In this document: positions 56,705 through 64,000 of the stretch, piece by piece
Layout: each line of letters opens with the position of its first letter
Numbering within the stretch: the first letter of the stretch is position 1
From: Antedon mediterranea
Taxonomy: Eukaryota > Echinodermata > Crinoidea > Comatulida > Antedonidae
Direction: 5' to 3'
Length of the DNA: 64,000 bases
Assembly: GCF_964355755.1 (NCBI RefSeq)
Contig: NC_092674.1
Span: forward strand, 30,616,001-30,680,000
The notes under the pieces: model-generated
The model's input: the letters and a program-made list of their open reading frames with translations, nothing else
The model's database searches: none
What the model was told of the DNA's origin: nothing
Made by a program: the position numbers and the translations under genes

Positions 56705-58482
56705 ACTATTTTACCTATCAATACTAAAACATGTGCAATTATTTGTTACATATAAGAGGTGTACCTCATGCAAATATATTTTGCTACCAGATTTGTTTCG
56801 TTATTTTTTATATTGTTCTCTAAAGTATATAAATCATTGTGTGGTTGTTGTATTATATATTGTATGATAAAAATATATTAGTATGGTTTGACTCAGTGTT
56901 TTAAAAAGGACTTTTTGGTTCGGTTATGGCCTGGTGTATTTCTTTATAAAATTGTGAATTATAACAATATGGCTGTTGTAAATACTAAAAAGTGAAATGT
57001 TCTTTTTTGTGGGCTTTACCTGATATTCTTCCAATTACATCAAACATTATGTTTGATAATAATACTAATAGCAACAAATGATATACATTTCAAGCCTGAT
57101 CTACACCTAAAGAAATTGACATATATTTTATGAAATCATGAAAACAATTAATTTTTACCTTGCAATAATAATATATTATGTGATGTTTTTGTTATTAAAT
57201 ATCATAATTGCTTAAATATGTTGTGTTGACGGTTTTATTCAAACAAGTTTGGTAGTTGACGCGTTTTACAAAGCAATAACGTTATCGCGCCCCAGAACGC
57301 ACAGCACTGCACGACTCGTGTATTTTTTTTAGTTTACTGTTTTGTGTCTGTTGATTTTCATTCCTAAATTAATTTGATTAAGATTAAGACAAACGTAAGT
57401 GACGTATATGGATCCGAATTTTCTATTTTCTATTTTAATTTATCAAATATGTAATGTAATTAGACAAAAGGCGTGGCCCTAGGCCTATACAGTATTATGT
57501 CTAGCTAGCTAGCCTAGGCTACCTAGGCTAGGGACTGGCATATGTTTTTCAATTTATCTTTCTGCATTTGAATAGTGTTCAGTTTGAAAGAGTATATAAT
57601 CGTAAGCATTTTAAACTTTAAATCAACAAAATTGATTGAGTATTTCGAAAGTTATGAATAAAATAAGGTGTAAAAATTTGGCACCATCACTATCCTTTGT
57701 TTACATAGGAATCCCCACCCCGCGTTTGTGACCTTGTACACAAATAGTCACTGGGTGAAAATACTACTAAAACACATATAAATACATTTTATGAACATAT
57801 TTTTAATTAGAAAGTTGATGGTGATAAATATATATTTGCATAGTACCACATTTTGTTTGGAAATTGTGTCAAAATCACAAAAATAAGATAGAAAGTACTT
57901 ATTTTATGTTTACCCTCTCCCCGGACTGCGCGAATGTCCCGGAGGAATACCCCCACCTCAGCCAGGCTGTGTGATGACGTCATCAGGCACTTCGCGGCCT
58001 AGAATTGCTTACTCACCTAGCATCAGGTGATTAAAAACCTTTTGTGATCCAATATAGGTGATATTTATGTAAAACCAAAGGCGTACACTGTTAAAATATA
58101 AATATATCTAAAATATATAAGCAAAATCCCAAAATATTAGGCATGTTTTCGATTTTTTCTGATTTTACTAACATTTCGAGCCCAAAATAAAATGTCATCG
58201 CGAAGACATGTGGGCAAAGAAATTTCAAATTTTTCATCGGAATTTTCCGGAAAAGATCGTACAGTCATTCGTTTTTTCTGAATAGCCAATCAGAGTTCGT
58301 AAATTCATGCGCAAGTTGACCCCTTTTTAACAGGTTAAGGGTCACACTTGTCTATTCCCTAAAGATGTCTGCTGCCCTCTAGCGGTTTTGCTAGTCGCTA
58401 CCTAGGCCCTTAGGCCCAAAAAAGGCTAGCCTAGGCCTGGGCTAGGCTGTTCCGTTTTTAGTACAGTCTAGTAGGAAGGACC
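56705..58482. other. Intergenic region between WDR49-like and the ornithine carrier
   Basis: No coding exon seen. The first ~500 bp is AT-rich, probably the 3' untranslated region. A GC-richer block at 57280-57310 and another at 57925-58010 are unassigned. The AGGCCTA-rich stretch 58400-58450 lies just before the presumed first exon of the next gene. Confidence 0.4.
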
Positions 58483-58540
58483 ATGGCGCGGCGCAAAGCC
58501 AAAACGATCGGTCATTCTAATCTACACCCGGTATTTCCCG
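58483..58540 (+). promoter_or_regulatory. Presumed leader exon of SLC25A15-like gene with an upstream ATG
   Basis: ACCATGGCGCGGCGCAAAGC starts an open frame that reaches donor CCCG|GTAAGG at 58540. Spliced to the acceptor at 58951-58952, the frame continues out of phase with the main ATG (58960) and stops ~25 codons later. It would therefore be an overlapping upstream reading frame of ~44 codons in a strong initiation context. Confidence 0.5.
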
Positions 58541-58959
58541 GTAAGGTTTTATAATATAAAATTATGTCAATTACATGTTATTAACATTCTCTAGTTAGTG
58601 GTAAATGTAACTTATATATATTTTTTGTTCCAAAAACAAGTTAAAATCGGTAAAAAAATAATAAAAATAACTTTTCATTCGGCACATACAATACGTCAAT
58701 AAACAACCACAGAGACTGAGAGGGCAGTCTTTAGTTTTGAAATAAACCTAATCAATATTTTGACTTAAATTAACTAATTTTGATTTTTTTTTTAAATATA
58801 TAAAACATAATGAAAAATAAAGGCTGATAATTAAATTAGCTTAGTTTATTTTAGGCCTAGCTAGAGGACGTCAAAAGATTTAAATTGGTTTTCATGCCAT
58901 TGTATTTTATCAGTAAAATTACTACTATTAATAACTATTTTTATTTTTGTAGATTTGAA

Positions 58960-61028
58960 ATGGCTTCTGCACAACCAGAGCAACGTCGTAAGATTGTTGG
59001 TTTTTACCATGCATTTGCTGACTTAATGGCAGGAGCTGTAGGTCAGTTATTTTAACGCAATTTTAGTTCATTTTGAATTCATACAAATTCATTTTCAGCT
59101 CTTAATATAATTTAAGCATCGAGGAATTACTGCTTAAGCTCTGTCTACACTATAAAACCAGTTTAGAAAAACAAAATGTGATGCGCCTAAATATGGTAGT
59201 GATATGCCCAAATATAGTAGTGGTATGAAATCATCATGTCCATATATGGTCACATCACATTTTGTTGTCACATAAAGTTTGATAATGTAGACAGAGCTTA
59301 AAACATATCAATTAACTGATAAATCTTCAAGCAAGATATTTATTTAAATTGCATTCTATACAAAAAAAGCTTTTTGAAATTTGATTTAAATGAAACCTAA
59401 GTATAATTTTGTTATCCACAGGTGGTGTTGTGTGTGCATATGTAGGCCAGCCATTTGATACAATCAAAGTTAAAATGCAGACTTATCCACATCTGTACAA
59501 AAATAGTTTATTTTGTCTGAAACAGACTTTAAACAAAGAAGGTATACCAGGAATCTATAGAGGGAGTCTGCCAGCATGCGCTGCGGTCGTTGGCGAGACG
59601 TCTGTAGTCTTCATGTGCTATGGACTTTGTCAAAAAGCAATTTGTAGTCTTTTTCGTGTTGATAAACCGGAAAATTTAACCACTTTTCAAAATTCTTGTG
59701 CTGGTGGAACAGCGGCCTTTTTTTCTTCTATTGTTTTATGTCCGACAGAACTGGTTAAATGCCGGGTACAAGCTATGCAGGAAGCGTATGGAAATGAACT
59801 GGGATCTGTTAAAAAAGTGTAGGTCAAAGGTTAACATTGCATCATACTTTTGCTCTTCAGTCTTGCCTCATTTGTGCAGCACTTACTTTTTAGTTAATAT
59901 AGATTAAAAATGTACAGTATAGTAAATCATTCTCACTCCTGAGGACGATCAAAGCATATTGATCGAAACGTTGAGAAACTCAACAGTTCTTTTCAGAACT
60001 AATATATGTGATGTACCGCAAACTTTAAATCAACAGTAAATATTATTTAAATAAGTACTGTAACTTAATGATACTGGTATTCAAACATTGTTTTATTGTA
60101 GTGGTCCATGGCAAGTAACAAAAAATTTGATAAAAGCTGACGGTATAGGAGGACTGTTTCAAGGCCTGACAAGTACATGGCTGAGAGAAATGCCAGGCTT
60201 CTTTATCCTCTTTGGGGTTTATGAATTTTGTAGGCAACGAATAGCACCAGCTGGTGTAGCAAAAGAAGACATTGGTAGGTTTACTGGTAGCATTGTAAAT
60301 GATAAAAGTCTATCATCATCATTCATAATGTGACATATTTTTAAAATTTGAAATATTGCTCACGCTTTGTTTACCATCACTATGTGTTACAACCAATAAC
60401 TTATTGTGTGTGTATTTTGCAGGACCAGTACCTACATTGATATGTGGTGGTATAGCTGGTACAGCACTGTGGACTCTTATCTATCCAATTGATGTTATTA
60501 AATCTAGAATCCAAGTCCAATCAATGGTTGGCGCAATGCCAGGCTTTGGAGCTACGTTCATTAAAGTACTCAAAACTGAAGGTAAGTTGTGCAATACTTT
60601 TATTTTTAATTGAATCATATTCAACATTTGACATCCGTTCGATGTCCGTTCCATAAAAGTAAATAGAGAGAGCAGTATGGCATAATGGTAATGTGATATT
60701 GGACTCGTCTTTTGAGACATAAAGCCGGCCATAAGACATAAAGACATAAAGAACTTAATAAAGGTACATTGAGAAATCCTCATTGCCTCTTAACAAAAGA
60801 AGTTAGGACCATAAGAAATGCATTTTGCAGTCCATGTTAGAGTAGTGTATAATCTCAAAATAGTATTAATATTAAAATGAATGATCTATGTATTTGTTAA
60901 TTTCAGGTCTTCCAGCATTTACAAGCGGTTTGATTCCGTGTGTGTTGAGGGCCTTCCCTGCAAATGCTGCAATGTTTATCACGTTTGAATGGACCAAGAA
61001 TCATCTACGTGCCATTGGTCCTCAGTAA
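58960..61028 (+). CDS. SLC25A15: Mitochondrial ornithine transporter (SLC25A15/ORC-type carrier)
   Basis: Five coding exons: 58960-59041, 59422-59818, 60102-60274, 60423-60581, 60907-61028; 310 aa, all in phase. The protein exchanges cytosolic ornithine for matrix citrulline in the inner mitochondrial membrane, linking to arginine and urea metabolism. Three carrier repeats are visible. Repeat 1 has GQPFDTIKVKMQT with GIYRGSLPA. Repeat 2 has LCPTELVKCRVQAM with GLFQGLTSTWLREMPGF. Repeat 3 has IYPIDVIKSRIQVQSM with FTSGLIPCVLRAFPANAAMF. The PTELVKCR and RAFPANAA phrases, FMCYGLCQ and REMPG are characteristic of ornithine carriers. Length matches the family (~300 aa). The start follows acceptor TTTTTGTAG and gives MASAQPEQRRK; an upstream overlapping reading frame exists. 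AATAAA near 61417 may be the poly(A) signal. Confidence 0.93.
59134..59301. mobile_element. MITE, GCTCTGTCTACACTAT family (intron 1 of SLC25A15-like)
   Basis: TTAAGCTCTGTCTACACTAT.. and ..AATGTAGACAGAGCTTAA are bounded by TTAA on both sides. The core is GTCCATATATGGTCACATC. This is the most complete copy in the window, ~168 bp. Confidence 0.9.
60655..60745 (+). repeat. tRNA-like SINE head fragment (intron 4 of SLC25A15-like)
   Basis: AGCAGTATGGCATAATGGTA, ATGTGATATTGGACTCGTC resembles the left arm of a tRNA-derived SINE (A-box region). A B box is not recognisable, so the assignment is weak. Confidence 0.35.
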
Positions 61029-62204
61029 TTATCATTTTAACTCTCTAGTTACTAAGGAATCTTTTGGTTAGTGATGACATGTCAGGTCATGTTAATTCAT
61101 GCATTAAATTAGGACACCCTATTCCTAGACACAGTTTTGTTGATTTCTAGGTTTTAGGATGATTACCAAAGACACATTGCATATCTAAGCCCTAGGTCGT
61201 TGGCCATCTCAAATCAAACGCTCTTTCTGATTGTTGACACTTACAGTATATCTAAATTTAGGCTTCTTAGAACCATCAATACTGTATTTAATATTTATTT
61301 GGTTGATTGATATTAATTTTGCTGTTAGTAGAGGTTTGATTTAATTAATTTTTTTTTTACTTTATTTATATTTTTTATTTATTTATTTATTTATTTGTGC
61401 ACTGTAGTAATATTAATAAATTATGAAGTAATGTAAAAATATTTATATTACTATAGTAATCAAAGTTTTTAGGTATAAATAAATAATTGTAAAATATAAA
61501 TCTACAGGGTAAATCATGAAATGTAATTAATTTTAAAAAGAAATATACTGTACTACACATACTGTATATATATTACAAAATAATGTAAATATATTTATAT
61601 TACTATGGTAATCCCAGTTTATAGGTAAGAGATAAATCATTTTAAAATAAAAATTGCAAACCTACTTGGTGAATCATTGAAATGTAATGAGAAAAAAAAA
61701 GAAATATATTAGCCTATTGTTGGCTGTAAGATTTAGAAATAGCTGAGTGTGAATAGCTGAGTGTGAATAGCTGAGTGTGGAGGCGGAGGGAGAGAGGCAT
61801 CGCCTAAACATGGAAAAATAAACTGCTGAACTCATAATATTTTATCCTTTGCATTGTATAAGGTAAATTAAAGGATCTTTCACACAGGCTTCAGTTCTGG
61901 TTCGCGCATATCAAGAAGCATGATTGGTCCATAGCCGCGTGGAGCATCTTCACATTCGGATGCCATTATTTGCCAGAGTCGGACTCCAGAAGGAGGTTTG
62001 AAAGATGTTTTAATAAATAACATAAATAGTACTAAACTCTGTATCTTAACTTTTATCCTGTGATAATAGCAATTAAATATTTTTTCATAAACACTGTGTA
62101 TAGTATTTGTAATCTGTACTTTCAAATTATAAATAATGGTGATGATGATTTAAAAAAATGATGGTTACACCAGTGATAATAATGATGAGTGATGATGTTG
62201 TTTC
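61029..62204. other. Downstream intergenic DNA
   Basis: AT-rich, with TTTATTTATTTATTT and paired ~120 bp similar blocks near 61440 and 61570 (TGTAAATATATTTATATTAC, TATAGTAATC). A triple AATAGCTGAGTGTG lies at 61738-61782. A minus-strand open stretch 61880-62000 reads GVRLWQIMASECEDAPRGYG but has no usable splice site and is not called. Confidence 0.4.
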
Positions 62205-63535
62205 TGCTGACTTCACTATACAAGATTAATTCTGCCTATTTACCAACATTCTTGGAGTAGTTTCTAGTAACAAACCACGTCAACATTTCTACTGCTGTTT
62301 TACTGGATTAATCTGCCTATTTACCTACATTCTTGGAGTAGTTTCTAGTAACAAACCATGTCAACATTTCTACTGCTGTTTTACTGGATTAATTCTGCCT
62401 ATTTACCAACATTCTTGGAGTAGTTTCTAGTAACAAACCACGTCAACATTTCTACTGCTGTTTTACTGGATTAATCTGCCTATTTACCTACATTCTTGGA
62501 GTAGTTTCTAGTAACAAACCATGTCAACATTTCTACTGCTGTTTTACTGGATTAATTCTGCCTATTTACCAACATTCTTGGAGTAGTTTCTAGTAACAAA
62601 CCACGTCAACATTTCTACTGCTGTTTTACTGGATTAATTCTGCCTTTTTACCAACATTCTTGGAGTAGTTTCTAGTAACAAACCACGTCAACATTTCTAC
62701 TGCTGTTTTACTGGATTAATTCTGCCTATTTACCAACATTCTTGGAGTAGTTTCTAGTAACAAACCACGTCAACATTTCTACTGCTGTTTTACTGGATTA
62801 ATTCTGCCTATTTACCAACATTCTTGAAGTAGTTTCTAGTAACAAACCACGTCAACATTTCTACTGCTGTTTTACTGGATTAATTCTGCCTTTTTACCAA
62901 CATTCTTGGAGTAGTTTCTAGTAACAAACCACGTCAACATTTCTAATGCTGTTTTACTGGATTAATTCTGCCTATTTACCTACATTCTTGGAGTAGTTTC
63001 TAGTAACAAACCACGTCAACATTTCTACTGCTGTTTTACTGGATTAATTCTGCCTATTTACCAACATTCTTGGTAGTTTCTAGTAACAAACCACGTCAAC
63101 ATTTCTACTGCTGTTTTACTGGATTAATTCTGCCTATTTACCAACATTCTTGGAGTAGTTTCTAGTAACAAACCATGTAAACATTTCTACTGCTGTTTTA
63201 CTGGATTAATTCTGCCTTTTTACCAATATTCTTTGAGTAGTTTCTAGTAACAAACCATGTCAACATTTCTACTGCTGTTTTACTGGATTAATTCTGCCTA
63301 TTTACCAACATTCTTGGAGTAGTTTCTAGTAACAAACCACGTCAACATTTCTACTGCTCAGTTTTACTGGATTAATTCTGCCTATTTACCAACATTCTTG
63401 GAGTAGTTTCTAGTAACAAACCATCAACATTTCTACTGCTGTTTTACTGGACTAATTCTGCCTATTTACCAACATTCTTGGAGTAGTTTCTAGTAACAAA
63501 CCACGTCAACATTTCTACTGCTGTTTTACTGTAGT
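62205..63535 (+). repeat. ~82 bp minisatellite, 16 copies
   Basis: The unit is GATTAATTCTGCCTATTTAC, CAACATTCTTGGAGTAGTTT, CTAGTAACAAACCACGTCAAC, ATTTCTACTGCTGTTTTACTG. Alternation of early copies (ATTAATCTGCC/TTTACCTAC against ATTAATTCTGCC/TTTACCAAC) shows a two-unit higher-order step at the left end. Confidence 0.95.
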
Positions 63536-64000
63536 AACTACATTTCTTACTGCAGTAACATATGATTTTAATGAAAAATGCTTTCTTAATAAACATTTTG
63601 AAGCTCAACAACTGCAGTAGAATAATTGTAAACAGTGCCCCTAACAAAAATTCAAAATTAAAACAAAACGATCAGTGTTTATATGATTCTAAAGACCATG
63701 TTGCTAAAGATAGAATTATTGGTTTTTTTGTATTGCTTTACAATAATATGAGCTTTCAATGAAACTTTATGAACTTTGACCGTACATCATGATTACATGT
63801 GAACTTTGTTATTTAGTTTAAATATTAGACATGATAACCAGTTTACTTTACAACTACAGTACTTAGTCTTGAGTATGGTAACTCCAGGCACGGGACGTGC
63901 TTTATTTTAAGTACTTGCCTGCTTCCTGTTACTTATTTGTAAGGTAGATACTTAATTTTCTTGTGTACAATTGTTTTTTTAATTACAATCTATTATTCAT
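63536..64000. other. Right-hand end of window, AT-rich
   Basis: AACTACATTTCTTACTGCAG..GTAAC and CAACTGCAGTAGAATAATTG (63535-63630) resemble the ends of the MITE at 42755-42905. No gene is recognised in the remainder. Confidence 0.4.

Noticed and set aside
61880-62125. Minus-strand frame with GVRLWQIMASECEDAPRGYG
   Set aside because: Looks coding-like over ~40 codons, but no acceptor, partner exon or known domain was found; left as an unassigned stretch.

Overview
The window is AT-rich animal nuclear DNA: genes in many short exons with GT/AG introns, long minisatellites, tRNA-derived SINEs and many short terminal-inverted-repeat (TIR) elements. Protein content (RRP8, otopetrins, a Goliath-type RING ligase, a WDR49-like EF-hand/WD40 protein, a mitochondrial ornithine carrier, TSP1/EGF surface proteins) and frequent AGGCCTA and TACTGTA words suggest a marine invertebrate deuterostome. 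An echinoderm is my best guess, but the species cannot be settled from this sequence.

Layout. 1-5.8 kb: a ~4.3 kb TIR element carrying a ~2.2 kb tandem array, then a second ~0.9 kb TIR element. 5.9-7.3 kb: two candidate minus-strand exons of an unrecognised gene. 8.2-10.7 kb: RRP8 (+). 13.8-18.6 kb: two intronless otopetrin paralogues (+). 19-22.2 kb: TIR elements and long palindromes. 22.6-26.6 kb and 28.3-31.7 kb: two related minus-strand genes for TSP1/EGF membrane proteins, each ending in a separate small exon for a cytoplasmic tail. 32.8-41.0 kb: RNF130/RNF150-like PA-TM-RING gene (+), with a ~1.85 kb array of a 28 bp repeat in intron 1. 41-44 kb: intergenic, with MITEs. 44.3-46.2 kb: an unrecognised three-exon gene (+), followed by a minisatellite interrupted by a decayed hAT transposon. 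49.6-56.7 kb: a 23-exon WDR49-like gene (+). 58.5-61.0 kb: SLC25A15-like gene (+). 62.2-63.5 kb: an ~82 bp minisatellite.

The genes do not form one pathway. The two most interesting themes are these. (1) The pair of TSP1/EGF proteins: an N-terminal hydrophobic segment, tandem TSP1 and EGF-like modules, a divergent last TSP1, a second transmembrane segment and a tyrosine-containing tail on its own exon. The larger gene has recently amplified modules and two reading-frame breaks. (2) Repeated tandem duplication of gene ends: the tail exon of the larger TSP1 gene became a 100 bp array, the 5' end of the smaller one was duplicated as a 499 bp block, and the last codons of RRP8 are copied downstream of its stop. 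Exon boundaries were worked out by hand from reading frame and splice consensus; no transcript data were available.
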